Shown here: piece after piece, positions 25,201-37,584 of the stretch
How positions within the stretch are numbered: the stretch's first letter is position 1
Layout of the letters: every line of letters begins with the position of its first letter
Assembly: GCA_019022495.1 (NCBI GenBank)
Contig: JAFEKR010000001.1
Location: 1,736,001-1,800,000 of the forward strand
Reading direction: 5' to 3'
From: Epichloe hybrida
Taxonomy: Eukaryota; Ascomycota; Sordariomycetes; Hypocreales; Clavicipitaceae
Length of the DNA stretch: 64,000 nt
Program-made: the position numbers and the translations under genes
Notes under the pieces: model-generated
Seen by the model: the letters and a program-made list of their open reading frames with translations, nothing else
What the model was told of the DNA's origin: nothing
The model's database searches: none

Positions 25201-28200
25201 TCTGACGAGACGGTGTCCTCGCTGAACCAAACCATGCCACATCGACTGACAGTAGCGAGCGTGGCATATTTCAATGTCTCAACTTCGAACATGATTCGAA
25301 CATTGGGTGGTAGGTTGAGACGCTCACCGTTTGGCAGTGTGAGGAGCTTATTGTCATCGAGTACACTGTTCAAGTTTTCCACCCATTCAGGGTCAACATC
25401 GCCATCAAATACGATCCAGTGTCGCTTGGAGTCTTCGCCACGGAGATTGTCAACAATCTTGCGAAGGATGCTGGTGAACAGGCCATCGGTCCACTCTCGG
25501 GTGGTGGCATCCAAGTTGCCGTACAAGGCTTCCTTTGACATGACTTTCGAATCAATTACGTGAGATACACCCTCGACCCCTTCAACCTTCTGAAGTGCGT
25601 CAATCAATAATCTCCAGGCAGCTGACTTTCCCGTTCCCGAGTTACCGACCATCATGACACCATGATGGATCTTCTGAATTTGATAAAGTTGCAAAACTTT
25701 GGTCATCCAAAGACCCGTGACGACGAGATGGCGTTCAGCGGCAATAGTTTTGATGGCATCCTCCAAGTCTTTGAGGTTGGCAGGGACATATTCAATACCA
25801 GGGAAGCAGTCTTTCTCGATATTGGTCAATATATCGACATCCGACTTGATGAGCTTGGGAGCAATGGTTTCTCGAATACTTTGAACAATGATTTCGGGCT
25901 CAAAAATCTCTTCGGCGCCGAGATTACCACGAATCAAGCGAGCTCGTTTGAGGCCGCCAGAACTTACCAGTACGCTCTTGAGCGCACGTAGACCAAAGTC
26001 GTAATGCGCCTGCTTTGACAACCTGCCGGAACATTGATCGAAAAATGGCACAGCCTGCTTGGAAAGCTGCTTTGCCTGGCTGAAACCTTGCGAGTAAAGC
26101 ATGACCTCTGCAATCAATTCTTTGTCTGGCTTCGACATGGCCACGCTGCGGAACAACTTCTTCAAATTGTCAGGCAAGTTTGATCGACCAGCATAACCAG
26201 GATTCATCGTGATGAAAATACCCGTGTTTTCGTTGACACTAAGCTGACGACCAACCAGTTCAATTTGAGATGAGCTGTCCTCTACGCCCTGTTTGAGACC
26301 TAGCTGGATGTTCTGGATTTGCTGCGACACAGCAGAAAGGATTCTCTCCTCGAGACGGTTGAACTCATCGAAGCAACCCCATGCTCCAACCTGGCAGATA
26401 CCCAGGAAGATTCTGCCCATGGCCTGAAAGTCAAATGTGTCATCACAGCAGAATACAAGTGTAAATCTGCCAAGCTGAAGGCCCAAGGCCTTGACAGACT
26501 CGGTCTTTCCGGTACCAGCAGGACCATATGGAGAACCACCAAGACGCTGGCACAGGGCTTGTGTGAGAGTCAGGAAGCAGCGATCAGTGAGGGGCGTTCG
26601 GACAAGTCGATCGGGGACACCCAGATACTCAAAGCCATAGTTGAGCTTGGCATTAGCCATTCTGACGTGGAGGCGATCAAGGAAGCTGCCTTCAGGAGCA
26701 TATACATATCTCATTTGCAGTTGCCACAGATAGTAGTCGGTAGAGTCCGCGTTGTTATTTATAAGCTTTTCAATAACGTCGCGTTGATGGACGCATTCTG
26801 TGATCATCTGCTCGCACTTCTTGCGCTGTGTGACCTCCAAGTCACCAAGAACGGTCTCGGCAAGTACACGCAGTACTTGCACTTCTCTATCGAATAAGCT
26901 CTGCAAGGTTTGACCACCTTCTGTCAGTGACTTGTCGACAGCAGTCGTCCATGCTACCTGGGTCGCAAGAACAACAATCTGACTTGGAAAAGATTGCATA
27001 AAATGATTGAGGGAGCCGCTGTCGATGGCCTCTGACTCAAATATTGGCGTGTACAAGTCGACGGCCTCGGCGAGCAGCTCAGCAAGAGTGGATTTCATAC
27101 CACCTTCAAGGAGAGCCAACCAGTCATTGATTCGAGGAGTCTTCGCTAGGGATATTTCCTTCTTGAGTGTGACAACTTCACCCTCTTTAGAAGTAAACCC
27201 GGAAATAACAGTCTCGTCATTCATGACGAGGCCCGACAAGCCGGCAAACATCTTTTTGAAATGCTTGGCAATGCGAAGTGTGTCATTACTGTTGCCAATC
27301 ATCTCCAAAAGATCCTCATCACCAACAAAGTAAAATCTAGGGAAAGAAACCCTTTCCTTTTCCAAATATTCGCCCAGAGCCTTCTGGATCTTGTTCAACA
27401 TCTCTGCCAAGCGCTCCAGAGACTTCTGTGCATTAGGAATGTTGAGAACGTCCAGGACATAAGGAGTCTTATTGGCCTTCTTCATGACAGCCAGGAATTC
27501 GCTGTTGATATTCTGGAATCTTCCGGACTCGATGGGAAGGAGGTGCTTGATGTCTGCATTGCCAGTGAAAACACCTTCAAGGTAGACCCACTGGCGCTGG
27601 ACATCGATCCAGACATCAAATAGGACATGCACACGGTTCAGCTTGTCCTCCCAGGATAAGGCCTCTTCCTCAAATTCTTTGTAATAAGGAGAGTGTTTCA
27701 TGGCCTGCAAAGAGTTCAAGTTCTCACTGCACTTCGCGAAAAGATCGTCCCATCCCCGTATCAGACGACATTTGTTCTGATAGTTGACCATCTCGAGAGC
27801 ATAGTTTTGCCAGGTCTCACGAACTTGTTTCAAGAACTCCTCAAGAGCCATTTCTCCCTGTGCTTGAGCGATGATATCCTTGACAATGGCCTCAGTGGCA
27901 ACGAGATTGAGGTCCCAAACATCACCCAGCGTCATGGAGCTTGGAGAGAAGCGCTTCTGAGGTTTGATCTGCTTGTAAATCTTGATCCAATGGCGTTCGC
28001 GGATGGCATCTGACTTGAGATCTGACAAAATAGGGTTGACTTTCAGAAAACCACGCAGCACAGACTGTACGTGCTCAAAAGCGGCGTATTGCCTCATTCT
28101 GCTCGGCATGTCTTTGGTACTCTTAATAAGATCATCAACCTTGGATCTAATCTTGCGGGGCTGAACGGCAGTCCAAAGAACATCCCTCGTCTCGTTCAAG

Positions 28201-31200
28201 CTAGCCCAGATCGTAGACAAGTTAGACCACACTGATTGGAAATCGCGAACTTCTTCGAGGGTGGCATCAAGCGAGCTCTCTCCGCCTACAGGGATGTCCA
28301 GGGCTTCCTTTGCCTTGACCACTTGGTGCGAATCATCTTGCAAGCTAGCAATGCGACTTTCGAATGAGCTCAAAATGGCCGAAGCAACATCTGGCTGGAT
28401 AGTACCAGAAACAGGCTTCTCCTCATTCCACTGCGAGACAATCTCAGCAATACGTTCGTTGACCAGCTTGTCCTGAGCAATGATGTTGGCACGCATGGCA
28501 TCGGACTGATCCTCCATAATGCGTGACTTTTTCTCCAGGATCTCCTTCAATGCTTCCCACTGGCTGTCAATCTGCTCGATGTGAAGCCAATCATTGGGGA
28601 AGTGATATCGCTGTCTGACCAACGTCGACTGTCCCTGGCGAAACATGTCAATCTCGGGGGCCCACAGCTTCACGTTTCGCTTGCAACTCTGCACTGCCGT
28701 AATGAACTGCACAGCCTGCGCAGTTGACGATGTGTCGGAACTCTGACCCTCGAGTTGTTTGCGAGCCTTTTCGATTTCAGCATTGACGTCTCGCATACGA
28801 TTGCTGAGTCTGCTGGCGAATTTCATCAGAATTTCATGCTGCCACTGATCATACTTGGCGTTGACCTTGGTCTGGACCTGGTCGTAGTCGACAGTGATGT
28901 GACCAAAGGAACGACTGACTTCTTGAGTGTCAAACGTCGTGCGCACTTTGCGGATGTCTTGCAAACATTCGAGCCAGCGCGGGAGGTGATCGCCGAGCAT
29001 ATCGTAGACCTGCTCGGACTGAAGATCCCACAGTGACTGAAACTGGAGCCACTTGTCTACGTAGGCACCAATTTCCTGAAGCTTTTTCTCGACGGAGACG
29101 TAGACACGATGGAGCATATCTGCACACTCTGTAGGTAAATCAGCAAATCGCGGCTCTTCAACGGTATGAGTATTCAGACTCATTTGGTAACGAGACGCTT
29201 TGATTTTTCGCAGATTGCAGACGATGCCGAGCCAGTTGTGAAGGTGCAGAAACCAGCTTGCTCTGGCATACTCCAGTGGGGGGTCGAGATAGATGACCTG
29301 GTTGCGCATGGCCAGCTCAAGGACGAGACGCTTCATTGTTGGGCCATCCGGTTTGCTGTCCTCATCGCCGGACTTTTTCCGTCGTCCCTCTTCAGAAGAA
29401 GACTCGTCTTCGAAAGCAGAAATCCAGGCGTTGATAGCGCCATGAAGACGGCTTAGTAGGATTGACTGGACTTTTTGGTTCAAATCCTGCACCCAAAAGT
29501 CAAGGTTGACGTATTGCTCCAGGTTTAGCTGATCAACGGCAGCTTGGATGGAGTTCAGACGAGATTGGAAGGTGGACGAATCGTAAGCACAGCTGCTGAT
29601 TTCCTTTAGAGCTTGCTCAACAGTGGCGTGTATATGACCGAGAGACACAGCTTTACTTTGAAGTGCGGAAACTGCAGTTGCGAAACCTCGGATAAACATG
29701 CCATGCTTGCTTTCATTGTTCTTGGACAGGGTAAATTCTGGTCCTCCGGGAATGATGGGACGACTTTGTCGTTGATCGGCATAGAACAGCTCATGCGAAT
29801 TGATAAAGGATTCCCAGCGTAAAGGAATGCCGTCCCCAATGAGCTTGTACACGTCATTCCGATAACCGTTGAGAAGAACAGATTCTTCGCCCATGGTCGA
29901 GATCTGTCGCAATGTTTGAGACAAGGTCCTCACGCTTTCCATCAGGCTGACAGCATAAGGATAGACTCTCTTCGCATCCTTGGAAACGGTGGCAACGGCA
30001 TGGGGGACCGAGTATGATTGCCACGTCAAGTTGCGAGTCTCCTTGAAAAGAGTGATGATTTGAGAGTCGAAGTTGACGGCGAGTTCGAGGATGCCTCCAG
30101 CAGATCGAACGCGGCTAATTTCGAACAGCTGCCCAGCAATCGAAATTTTTCTTCGACTTACATCAGCGAGCCATGCCTCGTAAATTCTACCAGTGTCTAG
30201 TTTGTGCTTGAACAATTCACTCTCTTCTTGCAGTTTATGACCCTCAGCATGGAGCGTCCAGTCAGGGCCCAGAACGGCCTCCACCTTACGCATGTATCCG
30301 TCCAGCTGCAGTTCGATTTGACGAGCCCAGATAATTGCTCCGGAAACAGGAGGTAGATCACGAAGCTGAGCCATAGCATGAGCTTCGGAATGGCCATATT
30401 GCTGCTTGAATCGCTCATGAAGACCATTGATGGCTTGCTTGACGTGGTCCATGAGCTGGTTCTGATATTCCTGAATAGCGCCACGAATCTTGGGGCGAAC
30501 GAAAAGGGCATTGAACTTGGAGAAAACCCGAAACATCTCGTTGGCTGTTTTAGCAGTCGCGAGGCGATCTCGGAGTCGGGCAATGATTGAGTTCTCAACC
30601 CGTGTGGTACGCTCGTTGTACAAGTTCTCTGCCCGAACCCAGCGTTCTTTACCTTGCTCAGTGACATCCAGCAGGTCCACATTTTGCAAAGCCTCCCAAG
30701 CTTGTTTGACTTCCTCGACAGCATCCACGTCACCGATTTCCTCGACAACAACAACGTTGGTGCTGGTGGTTTCTGTCACACCCGGAATGGTTGCCTTTGG
30801 ACCCAAAACATTGACTATGGTTCGTTGCAGCTGCTCGTGATTGTCGCGGAAAGTGCCCACGTACTTGATGCGGGACTCGAGCTCGGAGTGTTTTTTGTTG
30901 ATCTTGATGGGGATGAAATTTTCATTTCGGCGACGGGTAACCTCACGAGCCACATTAGTGAACTCTTTCACATTCTCCTCCCATGTGCGAAATATTCCAT
31001 CACAGGTACGCATGAGAGCCTGGAACCGTACGTAATCGAGGTTGACGAGCTCGGTGCCGGGCAAAAGTCGATGAAGTACGTCATCCAAATCCGCCGATAT
31101 AGCCTCCACAAGGGGCAAAGCTCGTCGAATAGGGTATGGACAAATTCTCAGTTTTTTGTTCAGATGACTGAAGATCTGAGAGATGGCTTCCTGGACCTTG

Positions 31201-32450
31201 GGTAGTGAAGTGGCCGACAAGAGTTCATCTAGAGGGAAGTCCCGCATGAGCTGATTATACTTTTGCACCTTCTCCATGGCCTCCTTCAAGCCCGTGTCAG
31301 CGGTAAAGCTGACGGTAGCCTGGAATCGCTTGGCATGCTTGAGAATCTCAAGAGTCAGAAGAACCCCTTCACTACGAAGCTGACCCTCGATGCCTTCCAG
31401 AGCCGACTCCATGGACAGCCAAAAGTTGACTTCTTGGCTGGCAGTACTGAACTCCTGATTCGCGCCAGATGATGGATCCTTGGTCATCTTGGTGATGCCC
31501 TGGATCGATTTGATCCATGTATTGACGTTGGCTTGGAGTCTGTTGAGAAATGTACTGTCCTGTAGCAGATTCTGTGGGATCGCATCGATGGTCGGCCGGG
31601 TGTGGCGTGCTTCGGATTCGTCAATAACGCTTTGAACAATTGAATGGAAGCTCAGTGATATCTCGGGAATGTCAACATTTTGTTGCAGATGCAACAAGCT
31701 CAGCTCCAAATCGTTTAGCCTCTTTTTCGTAACCGGAATACCTGTCTTCGAGTCGGCCTCAGAGCGACCCCTGGATCCGTTTGCAAGCTGCTGGCTTTTC
31801 GTGTTGGCATCGAAATATGGAACCAAGGCATGGTGAACTTGAGAATGAAGAACCTCCCACGGGGAGAGTGAAGCACCCTGCTCACCCACAGTGGCGTTGA
31901 GAGAAGCAGGGCCTGGTAAATTAGTAATGAAAATTTGCGATGTCTACGGTCGTGTCGGATCAATGGGCTGAGGCGACTTTAACAGCACAAGAGATGCCAC
32001 AGTTGTGGACGAAGAGAAAATCTCGGTTGAGAGTGTGTATTGAAAAGTTGAGGAAGCTAAACACAGCGATACGTCCACAAGTTAGTAAAGGTGCCACGAA
32101 ATGTTCATGGCTTCGGCTTTCACAACAAAAGTTTCTATGCACTTACCAGCAGTATCTGCTCCATTCTCAACGACTGAAGAGGGCGCAATGTCCTTCTGAA
32201 TATACAGGACATTTTGGGTATCATTCGCAAATCGGGTGCAACGCGAAACAGTCTCCGAATAACGGCTCTTGTGCAGCAAGTTCCCAGGCTGCTCGAGCTC
32301 GTCTCTTGTAGCGCCGAGAGCAACCTGGCAGACGGCAGCTAGATGCTCAACCACGCGTTCGGGTTCGATGGCCGGAAAGGAAGAAACTGGCGTGCTCCCC
32401 CCGTTGGTGGCAGCCGCAGGGATCTGCGCTGGAGGAGGCGACACCTCCAT
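19233..32450 (-). CDS. nudA: Cytoplasmic dynein heavy chain
   Basis: Three exons on the - strand (32450-32147, 31912-19752, 19673-19233) give 4,301 residues, the usual length of fungal cytoplasmic dynein 1 heavy chain (Aspergillus nudA, Neurospora ro-1). It is the minus-end microtubule motor for nuclei, endosomes and spindles. Four P-loops mark the AAA ring: GPAGTGKTE near residue 1897 (AAA1), GNSGTGKSA near 2189, GPPGSGKTM near 2554 and GVSGSGKTT near 2897. AAA1 also has CFDEFNRL and [14 protein letters not shown]. The antiparallel stalk coiled coil and microtubule-binding tip fall at about 3150-3440. The large frame would read straight through a 78-bp intron (19751-19674). Its GTAAGT donor, TACTAAC branch and CAG acceptor, and the unrelated 26 residues it would insert after FNDSD, show it is spliced. 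The extreme C-terminus (LVTDG) lies next to a GTGAGT, so one more small exon cannot be excluded. Confidence 0.96.
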
Positions 32451-33860
32451 AGCTGCTGTCTCTTACAACGACAAGACGGTCGAGTCGGGAAGTTCAAGGA
32501 GGATAGTATCAAAGTGTCATCTCTGGCAAGACGGAGAAAATCGTGAGCGCTGGTATAAGAAAGGTATACGGCGAGAGGCTGTCTTGCAAAGCGTCGAGAG
32601 AAAGCGTCGAGAGAAAGCGGCCGAAGGGAAACAGTACCGAATTCCAGGGGCGATGCGTAAATGCGCCGTTGGACTCTCGAAGGCTGCAAGGACCTGGGGA
32701 CAGGCGGAAGGAAAAGGCCCTGCAAAAACAAGGCTTCGCAAAAATGAACGTCCCAAGATGATTTCGGTGCCAAAGATGATCAAAAAGAAGACAACAGCAG
32801 AGGTCGGGTTGATGTTGATGTCGAGACCAGGCACGTTTGCCAGGCCACACGTTGACCCTTTGTTGGCGTGATTCAGGCACGGGTGTACAGGTACCGAGAC
32901 GCTTGCTGTATGTATGTATGTACAGTGACAGGTGTATGTATGTATGGGTGACGTTGTAAAGTAGCTCGAGGTCGCTCCACTTTCGACCTGCCTCTGCGTA
33001 CCCTGGTAAGTGCATACCTACCCAGCCAAGTCGGCAAATCAGAGAACCAGAGGCCAGACGGGCAGACGCGACCCAAAGTGTGGACCCTAGTCCTACATAG
33101 TCGCGCGACGGCATGTGCTTGTCGTTCAGACAAGTCTCGTGGGGCTGGCCGCAGCTTGTCCTCGATCTGATTGGCATTCTAGCTGCGTGTACGGAGTACT
33201 CCGTCCGTGGTATCAGCCCTGACAGCAGGTACCACCTTTGAGCATTGATTCCTTCTTCCTTTCTTTCTTTTCGTCTTCGAGGGATTAGGATCAGACTGCT
33301 GCAGCAGTAATACGAGGATGGAGGACAACAGCATTCAGCCTTGTTGGCATATATATGGTCAAGCCGCGCGTCCCGGGAGTCTGGTTCTTTACTGCAGAGT
33401 ATCGACATTGGAGATGCTCACGACGTCCTCTTCTTGAGCGCATTCTTATATGCTCTTTCTGACAGCTGCTCGGATGATCCATGTTCTAGATCAAGGATAG
33501 CAAAGCACGCATGACAGTGATTGATCCGCGAGATGTTGTCCAGTATATTCGAAAACAAGATCTCAGCATGAAGCAAAACATTGAACCTCTACAACCATGG
33601 TCCTCCCAATATCAACCACTAGTCTTGTTTTGACATGTTCGTAACCATGAATTCCGTACTTTCGTTTCCGTCGAGAGACACAGAACTGTACATGAAGCAT
33701 TCCCATGAAAGCAAGTCCGTGCCAGAAAAAAAAACGCCTCCCCTATCATGACCCCCGTTACCTGAAACCCGCATATTACTCCAAGCATGGAGTTGTTTTC
33801 TTTCTCGCAAATAAGCACTGCAAGTGAAGACAAAGTAAGCAGACATGAGAGTGACGGATG
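32451..33860. other. Intergenic, upstream of dynein and downstream of the Q-rich gene
   Basis: It contains a palindromic GTACGGAGTACTCCGTCC at 33189-33206 and short TGTA repeats near 32909-32945. Frames on both strands here are Arg/Cys-rich and show no domain. The right third is probably the 3' UTR of the next gene. Confidence 0.5.
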
Positions 33861-35197
33861 CTACACTCCTGGATTGCCGCCAAGCGCTGGAGCCCCATCC
33901 GTGCCAGCTAGTCTCTCTCTCTGAACCATGACTCTTTCATTGCAAATGTCGATGAACATCTCAAATCGCTTAATGAGCTTCTCTTTCTCTGCCAATTGAG
34001 TTTTGAGTGCATCAATCTCTTTCTGCTTCTCTTCCTCAAACTTCTCCAGATCCGAGCGGGCCTTGGCCAGTTCTCGCCGGAGGTCAGCACGGATTCTGTC
34101 TTCTGGTGATTGTTGAGGTTTGGTGTAGATGGCAGGCCTGTTCTCAGCCAACCCAGTTGCCACTTTTTGTGGGTTTCGGTTTATGGCTGCTCTGGCGTTG
34201 TATATGTCCCTGGGAAGTAAATGGCAGTCCGGATTTTCGTTTTGCAAAATCGACAGTGTTTCGGTTACGCCTGCGCCTGCGATATGGTCAGCAGAAGAAC
34301 TCTTGGTGGATTTCGAACCTTTCTGCGGTTTCTGCGTACCATTCTCCTTCAGCTGTTTGACCGCCGCTACCATCTTGCTGTCCAATTTTCGGGCGGCAGG
34401 GTGGTTGGAGGGGCTTTCGCTTGGTCCGTGGTTGTGCTGTAAATGTGCAGGGTCGGGGCGGTAACGGATCGTCCACTGTGTCCTCTGTTCAATGGCAAAG
34501 AAACCAAATGGACAATCGCACTTCCGAGACGAAGTTTTCCGCTTGCGCGACTCGGGACTAACACGACTTGGCGGCTTTCCAGCACGATCGCAGACAAATA
34601 AGACCTTCTTGAGGCCAGGCACGGTCTTTTTGGATCGACCAATGACAATAGCATACCCGACCGAGGTACAGTATCGCAGGACTGCTTTCTGAACAGCTTC
34701 CAGAGTAGGGTAACTGCCACCCTCAGGTGGAGGGGACATCATCTCGCCCATAGGTTGTGACGGAATGTAAGAGGGACTTAGTAGCTTTGATTCGATCCCA
34801 TTGGCTTCGGCGTCCCCGTCCTGATGGATATCAACATCCATTTCATTGCTGGCATGACTGTTTTCTTGCTGGGGGATATTTGCAGAAGGCTGCTGCGGAG
34901 AAGTCTGCACTTGACTGGCTTGTTGGACCTGCTGGACTTGTTGTGGTTGTGGTTGTGGAGGCTGCTGTTGCTGATGCTGCTGTTGCTGATGCTGATGCTG
35001 CTGTTGCTGCTGTTGCTGCTGTTGTTGCTGCTGATGCTGCTGCTGATGCTGATGCTGCTGCTGCTGATGCGGATGTTGATGCTGTTGATGCTGCTGCAAT
35101 TGCTGCTGCTGCGGAATTTGTTGCTGAGGAGGCTGAGGGGTCGATTGTTGAGGAGTTGATTGGGGTGTAATCTGCGCCTGGGGTTGTTGTTGCTGCG

Positions 35198-35228
<31 letters not shown>

Positions 35229-36002
35229 TGGTGGTTGCTGAGGTTGTTGCTGCGGTGTTGACTGCTGCGAACGACCGTGAGGCTGGTGAGGTTGAACGCT
35301 TTGGCGCCCTGGGTGGCCAGTATGGGCAGGGTGACCCTGATGCGCGGGATGGGGCACATGCTGTGGGTGTTGTTGATGGGCTGGGTGACCCGGATGTTGC
35401 TGATGATGACTTTGTTGCTGAGAGAGTGAGGGATGCTGCTGGTGGGATGGATGGCCTGGGTGTCCCTGATGCGCCTGATGCGCCTGATGACCCTGATGGG
35501 ATGGATGGGATGGATGGGACGGATGGGACGGATGGGACGGATGTTGCTGCTGCTGCTGCTGCTGCTGCTGATGTTGATGGGACAAGATAGGGTCGTGTTG
35601 CACAGATTGGCTCATGGATCCCGGGAACATCATCGGCGGCGGGTTCGGCTGAGGCGGCATTTGCTGCCTCGACGGCGCCGCTGCCCGCCGCTGCTGCACA
35701 CTGAGGGCGCTCGGCGGGACATGTGGATTTTGAGTTCGCGACGATGCATGACCGTTGGGAATGTTTGGGTTTACCGGCGAGGCAAAGAGGTGTGGAGGAT
35801 ACGAGCCCGGAGGCTGCTGCGGCGTATAGCCTTGAGGCTGGTACGGTGAAGCAGTATGTGGTGCCGGGGACTGCTTATTTGGCTGATGCTGATGCTGATT
35901 CGGGTGGGCAGGAGGAAATCCAGCACTCCGCCGAAGTCCAGCTTGCGAGAAGTTCAGCGCGGCATGGGGGTTGTTGGAGCCAGAAGGCCCCAGGCTGGAC
36001 AT
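33861..36002 (-). CDS. Gln/His/Pro-rich nuclear protein with FAR1/WRKY-GCM1-like zinc domain
   Basis: A single exon on the - strand encodes 713 residues from ATG at 36002; the frame extends a little upstream, but only with GTG. Residues 1-420 are low complexity: HPSHPS and HQGHP repeats, then long poly-Gln broken by His. Residues about 430-520 form a compact domain: YPTLEAVQKAVLRYC, VLFVCDRAGK, SRKCDCPFGFFA, W-TIRYR and HLQHNHGPS. The Cys-Cys-His-x-His pattern with a DCPF turn resembles the FAR1 DNA-binding domain (WRKY-GCM1 superfamily), which came from Mutator-like transposases. Residues about 620-690 form a charged coiled coil (EDRIRADLRRELAKARSDLE), likely for dimerisation. No transposase catalytic domain is present, so I infer a domesticated transcription regulator. 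Confidence 0.8.
34955..35250 (-). repeat. CAG/CAA-type polyglutamine-coding repeat
   Basis: Long runs of CTG/TTG trinucleotides on the + strand (CAG/CAA on the coding strand), with ATG (CAT, His) interruptions. They encode most of the poly-Gln/His region of the FAR1-like protein. On the opposite strand they create a spurious Leu- or Ala-rich frame. Confidence 0.9.
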
Positions 36003-37584
36003 GATGAAGCTCGCCTGGTGAGGCGGCACTGGCTGGCGTCAGACGTCTTCTGCTGCCGATGGTGAGAGCGCAATGACTCGAATTCTCCAGAGATAAGGAG
36101 GGCGGCGAGAGCGGATGGCACGACAAGCACGACGCCTCGGCAGGAGGCCAAGGGGAGGAGGGGAAAAAATTACAATCGGCCTATCCCATGAGTGAAGCCA
36201 GACCACAGACCACAGACGCGTCAGGGCCTTCCCGCCTCCGCTCCTCGATCGGGCTTGTTTCGAGGAGTCGGATCGTCGTGGGACGTCGGCGAAAGTCTTG
36301 ATCTTGGTCTTGGTCGTCTTTGAAGGCGTCGCCAACAGTTGAAGAGATGATGGCACGTCAAAACGAGATGGGCTGCGCAATGGAAACCCTGGACCTGGTT
36401 TGGGGGTGTCGATAATGGGCTGGAGGAGGCGTGGAGGTGCGCACCCAGGAGAGGTGTGGGCAGATGGAAGGGAGGAGTGAGCAGCCGGGACAGACAGAAG
36501 TGTGGGTGTTGCGAAAAATGAGAGAAAAGATCGGTTATTGGCACTTATTGCAATGTCGGGTTCAGTAGTTCACGGGGGGCCGTCAGAGGCAGGTTTGTGG
36601 AAAGGCGGACGGCTGAGGAGTGGAGACTAATCAGCCCAGCCCAGCCCAGCCCAGCCAGTGATTGACCCTGATGGCTGCCACTCGCGTCTGCACAGCGGCC
36701 ACAGCCCAACCAACTGCCTTGGTCAAGTCCGTCGAGACTTTCCGAGACTTTCCTGGTCGGCACTGAAAACCTAGTTGAGTCAGAGCCAAAGAAGACATAC
36801 GCCACGCTGCATCGACGGGACACTTCATTATCTATCACCAATGCATACGTCCGTAACGTCCTTGAGCTTTGCCGGCAACGTAGCCATCAGACCAAAGTCA
36901 AACAACAAGTCCCCAATGCAGCGCGTCTCCGCCTCTCGCGCGCATCTCGCCTCTTTTCTCACTCCTTTCTCTCACTCCTGCAGCAGTCGTGTAAAGTCTT
37001 ATGTCAGGGGATCGTCCAATCGTCAACCCCGACAAGCCAACCCTATCCATACTTCGTATTCTGTCTGGGATTCGCATCTTGTACTCGTGTCACCCGCTGC
37101 TTGTTCCATTAACGTATTTGGTGTGTGCGGCCAGCCAGCCCTGAACCCGAGACGCGGCAGCAGTTGCTTTCATGCCAGCGACAGTGTATCTCCGGGGCTT
37201 TGCAGCAAACAACTTGCATTGTCCTGTGAAGAATTGTTATAGGTGTGTGATATTATAACTAAGAGGTGGTCGTCTTGTTTATCCATCGTACGTCGCCCGC
37301 TCACGATCATGCTGTACTCCTACGCCAAAAGTTATGTGTGACCCTCAAAAAACAAAACAGCTAATAGAAACCACAAGATCTCATATTCTGTAGCCCAATA
37401 AACCAAAAATCGTGTGCGAACCAAGCCTCGTCCTTCGCCCATATGTTCATGAACACCCATACATCCCGACCTCGTAAGAACCTGCAGCGATCAACCCATT
37501 GAAAAGAAATATTAAACAGAGAAATGATATGCAATGGACCGCCGCTCATCGCTTCCCATGAACAATTGTGTCTGCTGGCCTGGC
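36003..37584. other. Intergenic upstream of the FAR1-like gene
   Basis: Probable promoter and 5' UTR of the FAR1-like gene (divergent from nothing on this side). It holds a short CAGCC repeat near 36634-36657. I see no supported coding frame up to the zinc-finger pseudogene at 37585. Confidence 0.5.

Noticed and set aside
29470..29495. 'ggttcaaatcc' as a possible tRNA T-arm
   Set aside because: It lies inside a dynein coding exon and has no matching acceptor stem. I found no convincing tRNA gene in the window.
30654..31205. 183-residue + frame inside the dynein gene
   Set aside because: Antisense shadow of a continuous dynein frame, with no domain.
32509..33408. 299-residue frame on the - strand upstream of dynein
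   Set aside because: No domain character; rich in Cys/Arg/Tyr, no conserved segment, and overlaps other frames on both strands.
34757..35170. Leu- or Ala-rich + frames
   Set aside because: Antisense of the CAG/CAA repeat of the FAR1-like gene; pure low complexity.
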